From Asterionellopsis glacialis (Eukaryota > Bacillariophyta > Plagiogrammaphyceae > Rhaphoneidales > Asterionellopsidaceae): a DNA stretch of 22,832 nucleotides. Numbering within the stretch: position 1 is the stretch's first letter; every line of letters begins with the position of its first letter. Where the stretch lies: assembly GCA_014885115.2 (NCBI GenBank), contig WKLE02006661.1:1-22832 (forward strand), read 5' to 3'. The notes under the pieces are model-generated. The model had not been told where the DNA came from. It saw nothing but the letters and a program-made list of their open reading frames with translations, and did no database searches. The position numbers and the translations under genes are program-made. Shown in pieces: positions 8,934-18,555 of the stretch.

Positions 8934-9852
8934 GCTAAAGTAACGCTTTGTTGTATCACAACACTGGCGAGCCGTAAGGAGTCTACTTTTTTGCATGGAA
9001 CCCTAATGAGTATCACATTCTGGTATCAGTGCGCTCTTTTTGCACCTATTGGAATCATACCGATTCCGTAATGCTGCCTTGTCCCGTTCGTACGAGAAGC
9101 TGGCGACAAAAGAAAAAGTCAACACGATAGTGATTGGATTATGAAAATAACAGTTATTTCGATATTGACGAGAATTTTTGTTCACAAATTTTCAATGTGA
9201 CTGAAATTAAAGGAAATGCTATAGGTGTGGCGATCGATATTTTAATTGGAGTAAGAAATTGGATAATAGAGGTATTCGCTTTTTTGATTGAATTTGTTAT
9301 GTGTTTGTGCACCATGGAATGATTAAATGAGTCATTGAACAAATTTGATTGAAAATTTGGATCTGAATATGATGAAGCACTAATGATTGATGGATCATTG
9401 TGATCAAACTCATTAATGAGCATTTTTGTGGCAAATGAGAAGTTGAGAGCCTGGACAAAATAAATCCACGAGTGTAATTGGAATTTTGCATTTTGATGAT
9501 TGAAATGATGAATCTAGTGATGAGAACGGGAATGACGTCCAAAAAGACACCGCAAGCGGTGACATTTCATCGGTTGAGGAGAGCAATAATTGTATGGAGT
9601 CGGTGAACAGGTAAAACGTTTTTTAGCGTCTCATCGTCATCGACGTTCTCGACATGCAACAAACGAAACAATGCAATAAAAAGTGAGAAGAGAAAATGTG
9701 CCAAGTGGGAAAATTTACGCGTGCTTCGCGCAGGATGAATTTGATCTCCCTGATCAGGAAAAACTCCTCGGTCAAGAAGCATCTCCGCGAATCTCCGCGT
9801 GCATGTTGTTTTGTAGCAGAGCAGGACGAAGGTAATTACAGTAGTAGGAGGT

Positions 9853-9907
9853 ATGGTGTACCTGTACCTGGGTAGGTCCTACCTGGTAAGGTACAAATCT
9901 ATGTACC
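9853..9907. repeat. GTAC palindrome island 4
   Basis: Contains GTACCTGTACCTGG, then the perfect hairpin GGTAGG-T-CCTACC at 9871-9883, then ACCTGGTAAGGTAC. It is the same family as the islands at the left edge and lies in the middle of gene-free DNA. Confidence 0.6.
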
Positions 9908-10089
9908 TACGCAATGTTCCAGCATTCTTTTGCAAAGAAGACTTTGATTGACACCATTGTTCCGATTCTCAGAAAATAATTCTCAACCTATGTAGGTCTA
10001 TTGTACTAAATATTCCATACAAGATTTAATCTAGTTGTCCGGAACATGTCTTTTTCCTTTTGTTGCATCGTACGTAACCGAGCAGCCTG

Positions 10090-10101
10090 GGTACCGGTAC
10101 C
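10090..10101. repeat. Double GGTACC palindrome
   Basis: Two abutting GGTACC units form a perfect 12-bp palindrome. It is an isolated member of the GTAC family. Confidence 0.55.
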
Positions 10102-10225
10102 AACAAATCTCGCGTTGAAGTTCCGCGGCTGAAAATGCACTTTGTGAAAGGCGAAGAATCCAGGTTTGTTCCTCCAATCGAATTTATCGCAGACTCATAC
10201 CACTAGTCCAGTGCATTGATGATTA

Positions 10226-10352
10226 CCTGGTACATAGTCTCCTACTGCTGTGTTCACTGTACTGTGTACCAGGTATACTTCATGATGCGCCAAGATTCGA
10301 CAATGCATAATGGGATGGAGTAATTTTTATATACAGGTACTAACTATGTACC
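10226..10352. repeat. GTAC palindrome island 5
   Basis: ACCTGGTACATAG, GTGTACCAGGTATAC, ACAGGTACTAACTATGTACC and GTACAG occur within about 125 bp, all built on the same GTAC-centred words as the other islands. Confidence 0.5.
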
Positions 10353-10531
10353 CGTGAACATGTACAGTTTGAACAATACTACAATAATAGTCCTTAAGCT
10401 TTTAAAATTTTACCTAAATATGAAATGTGATCCTATCTGTGGCGTATAGTACTAAAAAAACCCATTGGATGATTTTTTAGAACGTCAGTGATATATTACT
10501 GCGACGAAAATGATGTCAGATTGATTCGCGC

Positions 10532-10611
10532 CAAATGGTTGGCCATTTGATTGACACCAAAAGAAAATGACCAATCAAATTTTTATTTGATTTGCCCTTT
10601 AAATGGCCAAC
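10532..10611. repeat. Nested foldback (three stacked inverted repeats)
   Basis: Outer arms GTTGGCCATTT (10538-10548) and AAATGGCCAAC (10601-10611) are perfect 11-bp complements 52 bp apart. The left arm also pairs locally, CAAATGG-TTGG-CCATTTG (10532-10549). Between the outer arms is AATCAAAT-TTTT-ATTTGATT (10573-10592), a perfect 8-bp stem with a 4-nt loop. It could be a miniature foldback element or a regulatory structure about 350 bp upstream of the LicD/oxygenase gene. A CCAAT word overlaps the central hairpin. Confidence 0.5.
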
Positions 10612-10960
10612 AGAATCCACACATCATCGGCCTATCTTCAAAACTCGGCTCGTACGCATCGACTTGATGGCAATCTCTCCATTCAGAGGTGACGCGTACG
10701 AAAGTGTAGGAAGTCTACATCAAAAAAGGTTCAACCTCCTAACGTCGTTCCTGCCTACAACTTTCGTGAAGATAGTCAGTAGACTCTCTCCAAAGGCGAA
10801 GAAGAAGAAGAATCTTTTTCAAGAGCATTCCTGCTTATCGCTTTCCTAGAGGTAGGACCAACTTACCCGCAAAGTGACGCTCACAGAGAAGCTCGTTAAA
10901 AGCTTTTGATCGACATTGCGTATTGCTAATAGATAGACATTGGAGATCGGAGATTACAGC

Positions 10961-13144
10961 ATGCCGCCTGTTGCTGGAGTACACGTAATGGGAATGCAAT
11001 CAGCATCTCCTCGGAGATATGGAGCAAAACCGGCTATGACTGAAATTAGTAAGGGGCCGACTCAATATCCCGTTGTCGAGCCAGAACCATTGCTATTGAG
11101 TAGGCATGAAGTCGACGAGCTGTACGATATGATGGGTGATCTCTTACTAATTCTTAGAGAATTGCAAATACCACATATCGTTGTTGGTGGCTCATTGCTC
11201 GGCGCTGTAAGGTCGCAATCATTTCTATTCAACGATGAAGATATGGATATTGCAATTCTTGATGACGGCAAAAGTTATGATAGATTGCAATCCCACTTGC
11301 CAGCATTGCTCGCCAATGCAGCACGAAAAAGAAATCATCGCGAAAACACAGCAGTGCAATACAATTATGAATATCGCCCACGAGTCGACTGTGACCGAAT
11401 TAGATCAAGCCGCTCGAATAACATTTGGATTGATATGTTTGTCATGCGTAAGTTCGATTCAAAAGATAAGCTTGAAACTTTTTGGATGGGAAATGACCTT
11501 CAGGAAGGTTTGATTTTGGATTTTGATACAATATTTGACGCCATGGAGGGACCTTCGTTTCCTTTATACCACTACGACAATCGTGAAGCCATTGAACGAA
11601 GACCAAGGCAGTATTTTGAACGCAATGAATTGAATCCAGTAGAGACCTTTTCATTTGGTCCTCTCAAGGTTCCAGGCCCAACATGTGCAAAGAAGACACT
11701 TGAGCGCTTCTATGGAAGTGACTGTTTTACTCACTTCACTAGGATACATCGATCCCATGACACACCGGCTGAACACTCATGGGAAGATGCCACAAAAGTG
11801 CTCCTTACTGATGATGAATATCTTCCTATTCAACATTCCCAAAAAAGAAAGCATTCTTTTCACTCTCGCAACGCTCTTGAATTATACTTGATGCAACAGG
11901 ATAACGATCCAGACAAGCCAGAAGCTACAATCAGGGATAGTCCTCCAACAGATGACGAATTTTCTCCTGTTTGTGTCTCCGACTTGATGAGCAGACGTGA
12001 GTCAGAGATAATGCCAGTCAAAGAGGAAGGCCTTGGAAGTATGCGAAAGAGCCGGTCTCTTTTTAGTTTATCGGTGCCATCCACCCCTCCAGTTCGTCGT
12101 CAGTTACCGACCACTTTGGCAGAGGAGCCAAATTCTACAGCAGGTTTTGCATTAGAAATTAGACAAGAGACTCAAGGTCAAGCAGACGGAATAATATTCG
12201 ACAAAAATCTCCGTGAAACGATGGAACCTTACCTCAGGAAAGCTCGATTGAAGCGTGAACAGTCACGACATCAGATTGATTTTCACGTGCATGAATCAAT
12301 AGCGAGTTCTGTGGGCGTACCATACACTGCACTTAGATCGGAACGGCGCTTCCTATATGACGAGCACACCTACCCTATTCATCAAGCACTAGCAGAAACA
12401 ATAGGTGTGAAAGATCTACAATTACTGCACGAGCATGAAATTCAAGACAAAAGACTTCTCTTCGCCCCGCTACTTGACAAGTATCGTAGATTCCGCTTTC
12501 ACGAGTGCTACGATAACTTTGTCACATCCTTTTGTATTCCATTGATTCATGAAATTGCTATGCAAAAAAATGTATTTTATACAACCTCACCAAGAGCTTC
12601 ATCGAAAATTGTCTACCGCTACCAAGCATTTCCGTGCGTGAGGGTTGTTCGCCCAGGTGAAGTTTCTATGGAGCCACATTGTGATACGGCTCTTGGCCAT
12701 AGCATTGGTTACCTTAATTTTCATATTCCCCTTACGCCTACATATGGAACGAATGCATTATACACCGAATCTCATCCCGGCCGTGAGGATTGGCACCCAA
12801 TGACTAGTAAAGCGCTGGGACTAGGTTATCTCTTTGATGGTGCAAGATGTTTGCACTTTGGTTTAGAAAATATGACTGAGCACACTCGTGTTTCACTTGG
12901 TTTTCGTATCGCTATTTATCGTGACGATCAACACCATGTCGATAATAGTGAGGCTGATGATTATCTTTGCTCCAAGCATATTTTAGAAGATGACTTTAGT
13001 AAGGCCGGACCAGGATACTACGAAGAGGCAGTGATTGATATTGGAGCTGGTCCATTTTCCATACCAGGATCCAATGTTGCAAAGAAGCATGGATATCGTC
13101 TTCTCAATCCTGATGAACGAGTTGGATTTCCCTTCCAGAAATAA
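10961..13144 (+). CDS. LicD-like domain fused to a StrG-like 2-oxoglutarate/Fe(II) oxygenase domain, 727 aa
   Basis: Single exon. The start is the first in-frame ATG at 10961, and a stop lies in frame just upstream. Residues about 50-265 resemble the LicD/fukutin nucleotidyltransferase-like fold: GGSLLGAVR (76-84), then NDEDMDIAIL with acidic residues D94 and D96 in the metal-binding position, an NIWIDMFVMRKF strand, and a closing FGPLKVPGPTCAKKTLERFYGSD. Such proteins transfer phospho-alcohols or phospho-sugars to glycans. Residues about 300-410 are a charged, Ser-rich linker. Residues about 440-660 resemble the StrG group of 2OG oxygenases: H573-x-D575 with GHSIGYLNFHIPL, NALYTESHPG, then distal H632 and R643 in TRVSLGFRI. 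Those residues match the Fe(II) triad and the 2-oxoglutarate arginine. No signal peptide or membrane helix is visible. I infer a bifunctional enzyme that attaches and oxidises a small group on a glycan or sugar metabolite. The substrate is unknown. Confidence 0.85.
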   Translation: MPPVAGVHVMGMQSASPRRYGAKPAMTEISKGPTQYPVVEPEPLLLSRHEVDELYDMMGDLLLILRELQIPHIVVGGSLLGAVRSQSFLFNDEDMDIAILDDGKSYDRLQSHLPALLANAARKRNHRENTAVQYNYEYRPRVDCDRIRSSRSNNIWIDMFVMRKFDSKDKLETFWMGNDLQEGLILDFDTIFDAMEGPSFPLYHYDNREAIERRPRQYFERNELNPVETFSFGPLKVPGPTCAKKTLERFYGSDCFTHFTRIHRSHDTPAEHSWEDATKVLLTDDEYLPIQHSQKRKHSFHSRNALELYLMQQDNDPDKPEATIRDSPPTDDEFSPVCVSDLMSRRESEIMPVKEEGLGSMRKSRSLFSLSVPSTPPVRRQLPTTLAEEPNSTAGFALEIRQETQGQADGIIFDKNLRETMEPYLRKARLKREQSRHQIDFHVHESIASSVGVPYTALRSERRFLYDEHTYPIHQALAETIGVKDLQLLHEHEIQDKRLLFAPLLDKYRRFRFHECYDNFVTSFCIPLIHEIAMQKNVFYTTSPRASSKIVYRYQAFPCVRVVRPGEVSMEPHCDTALGHSIGYLNFHIPLTPTYGTNALYTESHPGREDWHPMTSKALGLGYLFDGARCLHFGLENMTEHTRVSLGFRIAIYRDDQHHVDNSEADDYLCSKHILEDDFSKAGPGYYEEAVIDIGAGPFSIPGSNVAKKHGYRLLNPDERVGFPFQK

Positions 13145-13227
13145 TTCGGGAGCTCTAGAACTCTGTACAGTAAAGACTTAATTACACATTGCGAATAATG
13201 ATAGCTAGAGATTAATGCTTATTAAAA

Positions 13228-14538
13228 CTATATCAAATGCATTGTTTTGTGACCCCATCCGTAGGATTCCTTGTGGCGTTCAAAGAGATCCATGAGCTCG
13301 TCACAAAAACGGGTGTGAAGTGCATCCACTTGCCGATCAAAATCTGGACTTCCTTCAAGTGGTGCTTCTGTCCCATTTTCAATATGAGTCGGATACAATG
13401 GGCGTCCCATGACGTACATTAACTTTTGACGGAAAGGCATTGGAAGTCCCAACGGTCCAAAAAATAAACAAAGACTGACTCGAAGAAGTTTGGATATGTT
13501 TTCAAAAAGTGCAGGCAATTGAAGCCGTTTCAGCATTTTAGTTGCACCAAAGCAGTAAACAGGCACAAGTGGAACTCCGTGTTTTACTGCCATACGAACA
13601 AACCCTTTCCTTGGTCGAAGAATAGAATATTCATCATCAGGGTGCGTTAATGGTTTAGGATACCCCTCAAACATTTCTGCAATACCACCAGGAGCAATGC
13701 CTATCCGAGAGCCGTCAGCTAGAGCTCGATCAACTGCAGATCGAGATGCATCCCTAGTAGGAAGAAAAAGTAGAGACAGGATCAATGTAAAGGTAGCGGT
13801 CAACATGGGTATCCATAAAAACATATGTGAAACTTTGACTTGTGCAATATTGGCAACTTACACTGCTCCTAGCCATGCTAGAAAAGTACGAACAAAGGGG
13901 AATAAATTTGTTGCTGTTGCAACTACAGGTCGAAATTGTCCAAATATCCGAGTTGCTTCAGAAGGGAGGGCAGCAAAAGCCAGAGAAAATGGAAATATAC
14001 CATGAGGTATTACTGCCAATATTGCTTGTTCATCCTTTATGTTCTCATGGTTTTTCGCTTTTTTGTCTTGTATCACTTCGAACGCAATGAATCGTAGCCA
14101 TGATTTCCATAATTGCCAATTTCGAACGTTTAACCATTCTCCAACTTTACGATAACGATGCGGACCAAAGGTTCCTACAGCCAATGTTGACACCAATAGA
14201 GAAAAGTAAATCGCCCTGCGTTTTTTATCTTGCTTTGGAATTTTGGACCATTTTCTCCAGGCCCATGCACTGTCAAAATAATATGAAACACATATAATTT
14301 TTTTTTTTCTCATTAGAAGTGCAATTCGATACAATGAAATAATGGAGTTTAAAACATGTAAAGAACACGCCAAAACTTACTAAACTGATGGAACCCAGAT
14401 TGGGGACCCGACAAATATCAACGAACTGATCATAACCAGTGACCTGTCAACCATGGTAAGTTCCGACGAAGGTATCCGGGTTAACACTGTACTCCCGGTG
14501 GGGAGTTGCGGATATACAGTCCCTCTACTACGTTTCAT
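13228..14538 (-). CDS. DGAT2-family acyl-CoA:diacylglycerol acyltransferase, 363 aa, three exons
   Basis: Reading down the minus strand, exons are 14538-14381, 14269-13862 and 13753-13228. Introns of 111 and 108 bp both have GTAAGT donors, with GACAG and CTAG acceptors. The second join restores LGAVDASR, a DGAT2 signature. A hydrophobic hairpin at about 34-56 and 72-88 would anchor it in the ER membrane. The block VRNWQLWKSWLRFI precedes the active-site motif VIPHGIFPF (I140-P-H-G143); animal members usually read HPHG, so the first His is replaced while H142 is kept. Then follow RPVVATATNLFPFVRTFLAWLG, APGGIAEMFEG (209-219), LRPRKGFVRMAVKHGVPLVPVYCFG and a C-terminal LHTRFCDELMDLFERHK block. 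The family makes triacylglycerol from diacylglycerol, and some members use monoacylglycerol or other alcohols. Length is typical. It converges with the LicD fusion and diverges from the OB-fold gene. Confidence 0.9.
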
Positions 14539-15313
14539 GACGAAGAAATTTGTTTTTGTCTGGCACACATCGCCTTGTTTTAAAAAAAAGTTGTGTCAAG
14601 TATTTGCATAAGATGATGATGCGAAACATGCAGACAACACCACAATTCCCCAGCTAGTATCATAAAAATTATTATTTTAGAATGACAGAAGTGTTGTGAG
14701 TTGCAAGGTTGCTGCTCCCTCTGTCCGTTAGACTAGGGTTAGATCTCTGAACGAGAGGTGGCGAGTCGGGGGGCTCCCGGAAAAAAAGGGAAGTCATTAT
14801 TTTTTGTTCAGTATTTTATATACTGAGTTTACCCCGTAATTATCCAACAAATCTCCGGGTTTCTTTAATATTTCCTCTCTACTTGAACCAATCCCACGAT
14901 GTGACTGACAACAGCACCACGCGTCCCCTGAAGAGATATGAGAATCACAACAGGGACATCCCGCCATCCGGCATTTTTTCCCCTTTCCTTTTTTTTGTTC
15001 TATGTACTGTACGTGCTAATCGTGGATCACATCATTTTCAATTTGTGTTCACATCGGTTGATCGAAAGTGGAAATATATCAAGATTGGTGGGAAAGATCA
15101 AATCTTGCCAATCCGCACGAACTCGTTCTTGCTTGTTTCTGATTTGGTTGTCGATTGCTGGTAGCTTGGTTTCATGTTAATGTTTCGGAATTAGAATTCC
15201 CAAAGGCGAATCCTTTCTTTCTTCTCGTTCGATTTTGGGTAGCAAACTGCACCCCAAAAACGCAACTTTCGGGACAGAACTGCAATCCCGTCAACAAGAA
15301 GCATCAATTAATT
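14539..15313. promoter_or_regulatory. Divergent intergenic region between DGAT2 and OB-fold genes
   Basis: These 775 bp must carry the promoters and 5' UTRs of both genes. I see no coding frame. A 7-bp hairpin, TCAGTAT-TTTAT-ATACTGA, lies at 14808-14826 and includes a TATA-like TTTATATA. A G/C-rich patch near 14761-14780 precedes it. Nothing else is recognisable. Confidence 0.4.
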
Positions 15314-17461
15314 ATGGCACTTGCAGTCCATCGTGTTGCCGAAATGGAGCAGAAACAACCACCAGTAGCTTTGCGTCGCGCTGTCTATGTTCACGTGTCA
15401 GATTTGACAAGTGCATACGATATCGACAATGCAAAGCTTGAATCAGAATTGACAAGAGTGAAAGCTGCCCGTGACCGTGCTTCAGAAGAAACGCCATCTC
15501 AAGAAGAGGAGCTGGGACTTTTTGATCACGGCAATCTTTCTGGGGTAGAAACAGAGGGAACTTTAGTGTCAATCCCTCAAAAGAGACTTCAGCCACCTCG
15601 TGGTGGTTACAACCTTTGTGTGTAAGTTACTTCCAATTCTTTATTGGTCGTTCGTTTGGCTTGTGATGCATTGGGCCTTGTCATAGATCATTCCATTCCA
15701 TTCAGTCATCTCATCCAATAGGGTCTTTTTTCTTTCACGTTTAGTCTTGTGGGGAAAGTCAATGTTGTTGTAGACAAGTTTAGGGTAGACCAATCTCGTG
15801 TTCGTTTAGCGGAAGTTGAGATTGGTGATGAAACTGGGGTCGTTTCTCTTAGAGCTCGAGATAATCAGATTGAAGTGTTCCAGGAGGTGTCGGAGAGATC
15901 TGGAGCTGTCGTCTTACGAAATGCCACTATAGAACTTTATCAGGGTAGACACATACGCTTGGCCATCACAAAGTGGGGAAAACTTAGCAGGTACCCTGAC
16001 CAAGTAGCAAGCACTCCACCGCCACCATCGAAATTAAACAGGGATCGGAATTTCTCCTTGATTGATTTGAGTCTTGTTGCCACTGAGATGGTACTCCCTC
16101 CTGCTCCTGACCTAAGTCAAGGGAGATTGCATTCTGAAAGAGACGAAGGGCGCGGACCACAGAGTTCTTCAAGGAACCAGCAGTCTCAGAGTAACCAACA
16201 GCAGCAGAACCGCAGAGGAGGTCGGGATAGAAAGCAACAGCAGCAACAACAACCGCGACAAAATACTAGTGGGATCTTCCAGCCCCATACTCTGTATCAA
16301 GACTCTGCTCAAGTGGCACGATTCGGTCCTATGCAGGGCTTCGCTCCTAGTTACGCTGAAGCTGTTGATATGCCCACACACTTTGGTTATCCTCCTCAAG
16401 AAGCACAACAACGTCGGAACCAGTCTGCTCAACAGGCGCAACAAATTCTTTTACAACAATTCGAATTACAACAACGGCAACTACAGCACCAACAGCACCA
16501 ACAGATGCAAATGTACCAAGAACAGCAAGAACGTCAACGCCGAATGCTTGCCCAGCCACAACAGCAAGGCCGTCAAATGCAGACACAATCTGTACTTCTT
16601 CCTGGCGTGGTCGGCTCTACAGGAAGCTTCGAGAGTACGGCGGAATACCCAGTATCACCACAGATACCAGGAAATACAGACCAGTATCAGTCAGTACTGC
16701 CGGTTGTAGGTACAAATCCGCTGATCATTCCGATGCAAATGGCGGCCTCTTCGCACATGACAGGTCGTTCACAAGCACCGAATGCGTCTCTTGCATCGTC
16801 GGACCACTCACGGCAAGAAACTTACAAAATGACCTCTCAATCAGCTTTTTTAGCACCAGACACAAAACAAGGAGAGGCCGGTGATATTCCAGATGATCCA
16901 CGGATGCGAGAAGTTGCGGTTTCGACATCTGGCAATCCTGCTGGAAGTGCATGGGGCAAGGGTCCACCCGCGAATGTTTTGCATCATGAACCTAGAGCTG
17001 ATTCTCCAGGATCTCCAGGAAGAATGAATCCTCAAGCAACCGCTTTTGCTCCATCTTTTGGTGAGTTTCCAACTACACTGTAACTTTTTTAAAAAGGAAA
17101 ATAAATTTAATCTTTTCATACAACTAACGCAGCTTTGACAAATTCTTTCTCTCTAGTCCAACAACAGCCTTCGCAACGTCAGCCAGCGGAGTATACGTAC
17201 GTTGCATATGACCCTTCTCAAGCTTCTGGACCGATCTATGGATCGCCGAATCAACAGCATCCGATGTATGCTCAGGGTGTTGTTTATGTACCTGCACTGC
17301 ACCCAGTAGAACAACAGCAACCCAGTGCGGCCCCAGGTCCTGGAGAATCACAAGGTAGAAAACAACAAGACACAACCCAAGATAATAACATCGAAGGAGC
17401 AGTCTTGCCCTCCGAAGCCAAAAAGAGAACGACACCCGAGGGCGGATCTGCAGGAAAATAA
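15314..17461 (+). CDS. OB-fold nucleic-acid-binding protein with long Gln-rich tail, 642 aa, three exons
   Basis: Exons are 15314-15621, 15745-17060 and 17157-17461. Donors are GTAAGT and GTGAGT, acceptors TTTAG and TCTAG, and both joins keep frame. The start is the first in-frame ATG. Residues about 98-190 form an OB fold: VGKVNVVVDKF, RLAEVEIGDETGVVSLRARDNQ, SGAVVLRNATIELYQGRHIRLAITKWGKLSRYPD. This order matches the plant single-domain OB-fold family and, more distantly, SOSS-B/hSSB single-stranded DNA-binding proteins. The N-terminal ~95 residues are charged. From about 235 the chain is low-complexity, first Gln/Arg/Gly, then Gln-rich from about 320 to 390, then Pro/Ser/Gly, ending in a short basic patch. 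The Gln codons mix CAA and CAG. Such tails often drive assembly into RNA-protein granules. The nucleic-acid target is unknown. If the second intron is retained, translation stops at 17083 and loses the last ~100 residues. Confidence 0.85.
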
Positions 17462-17889
17462 CTTAAGCAGCAACAGCTCCAGAAGAAACATGCACTTGTG
17501 CGTGCGTGTTGTTGACCCAGATATCAAATGCTTGATTTTTTTCGAACGAATGATTCAGTTTTGAAATGCTATAATGACTAAACAGAAAGCTATAACCAGT
17601 TTGACGCATGAGGATGCTCAAATCTTAATTTAGTTGATTCGAATAATTGTTCCTAGACTTTTGTCGCTGTGGAGAAGAAGTAGGCTGTTCATACATACGA
17701 TGCAAGTCCTGCAATAACTAGGCCAACCAGCACGTATCATTTAACTTTCTTCACTGATTCTTTCCACACAATCCTGCCTGAGTCTTCAGCAATGCAAATT
17801 TGAACCTTCTCAAGCTCAATCTGCATTACAAAGATGAAAAACCAAAAATATCAATCTAGAATTTCGCAATTTTTTTTATTATGTTTTTT
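17462..17889. other. Intergenic region between convergent OB-fold and chaperone genes
   Basis: This 428-bp AT-rich interval separates two gene 3' ends and should hold both 3' UTRs. No coding frame, repeat or structured RNA is recognised. Confidence 0.5.
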
Positions 17890-18555
17890 TTAAGGCGTTG
17901 TTTGCTGTTGCGAATATTTTCCTAGCAACCGTCCAATCTCGCGTTCTGTCAAGGCAGCAGTTCGAGAGCATAAAGAATTTCTATCCAATCCTGTTGCTAA
18001 ACTTTCCATCCCAGTCATGCTGGTTGTAAGAGAGCACGAAACGAAAACAGGATGTCCCACCCGTTGGCTCAATCTTGATGCCATTTGCCACCCAATAAGT
18101 TGATCTTCACTATCACCACCAATAAGTTGTGAACATGATGATTCGCCTTGATTATTATTAGCTCCACCACTAGAAAATGCACCTTTATAGTTTGTTCTAG
18201 GCATAGCTACAACCAATGGACCCATTGACGGTACACCCTTACCCACAATATTTGTGGTTGCTTCGGATTCCTTCTTGTCACCATTACCGCCAGGTTGAAT
18301 CTTACCCCATCCGAACCATATAATTGCCGACTGTTTCATCATTGTTATTGTTCCAACAACACCCACTTCTCCACCGATGCCTGTGGGGGGAAGCACTTGT
18401 TCCTTGTCTTCAAGTATTGGTTCATCCCACCCGTGCAACGCCGATTGAGGAAGAGGCACTGCAAAAGGCAGGACCCGTACCAGTGATGATGGCTCCGAGA
18501 CAACAATGTTTCCCTGTGTGCTTTCTTTAATTTGAGAATCGACAGAGGTTGACAT
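17890..18555 (-). CDS. Proteasome assembly chaperone 4 (PAC4/PSMG4)-like protein, 221 aa
   Basis: Single exon starting at an ATG with a clear stop. After a Ser/Val-rich N-terminus comes a strand block (VGTITMMKQSAIIWFGWG, about 67-84), a Gly/Ser loop, a second strand MGPLVVAMPR (111-120), then SQLIGGDSEDQLIGWQMASRLSQRVGHPVFVSCSL (142-176). The last part matches the PSMG4 pattern: a Ser-rich LLGD segment, a helix, then a VFVSYNL strand. A final helix, AALTEREIGRLLGKY, closes the domain. PAC4 forms a heterodimer with PAC3 and helps assemble the alpha ring of the 20S proteasome core. Human PSMG4 is about 120 residues; this one carries an extra N-terminal ~65 residues and two flexible insertions (about 85-110 and 125-140). 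I rate the assignment as good but not certain. Confidence 0.75.
   Translation of the reverse strand: MSTSVDSQIKESTQGNIVVSEPSSLVRVLPFAVPLPQSALHGWDEPILEDKEQVLPPTGIGGEVGVVGTITMMKQSAIIWFGWGKIQPGGNGDKKESEATTNIVGKGVPSMGPLVVAMPRTNYKGAFSSGGANNNQGESSCSQLIGGDSEDQLIGWQMASRLSQRVGHPVFVSCSLTTSMTGMESLATGLDRNSLCSRTAALTEREIGRLLGKYSQQQTTP

Larger units (their letters stand above)
8432..10960. other. 2.5-kb gene-free region
   Basis: No frame looks like a protein. The interval contains an AGTCCTA repeat cluster (8878-8933), AT-rich sequence with small palindromes (for example CTCATTAATGAG at 9409-9420), a short CACCGC-AA-GCGGTG hairpin (9548-9561), GTAC islands (9853-10352) and a nested foldback (10532-10611). 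The last ~350 bp probably contain the promoter and 5' UTR of the LicD/oxygenase gene. A non-coding RNA gene cannot be excluded, but I recognise none. Confidence 0.5.

Noticed and set aside
9003..9542. Overlapping short frames on both strands in the AT-rich region
   Set aside because: Composition is dominated by Ile/Asn/Ser from AT-rich DNA, with no ATG context or domain, and no frame stands out.
10592..10849. 85-codon plus-strand frame upstream of the LicD/oxygenase gene
   Set aside because: It ends in a poly-Lys GAAGAAGAAG run, resembles no protein, and has no splice donor that would join it plausibly to the downstream frame.
13754..13824. Hydrophobic stretch (FLWIPMLTATFTLILSLLFLP) read as part of the acyltransferase
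   Set aside because: It lies within the second intron. Splicing at 13861/13754 removes it and restores the LGAVDASR signature.
14735..14745. CTAGGGTTAG resembling the telomeric TTAGGG repeat
   Set aside because: Only one copy is present, so it is not a telomere remnant.
16169..16586. Val/Leu-rich minus-strand frames opposite the OB-fold tail
   Set aside because: They are the complement of CAA/CAG glutamine codons and read as artificial Leu/Val runs.
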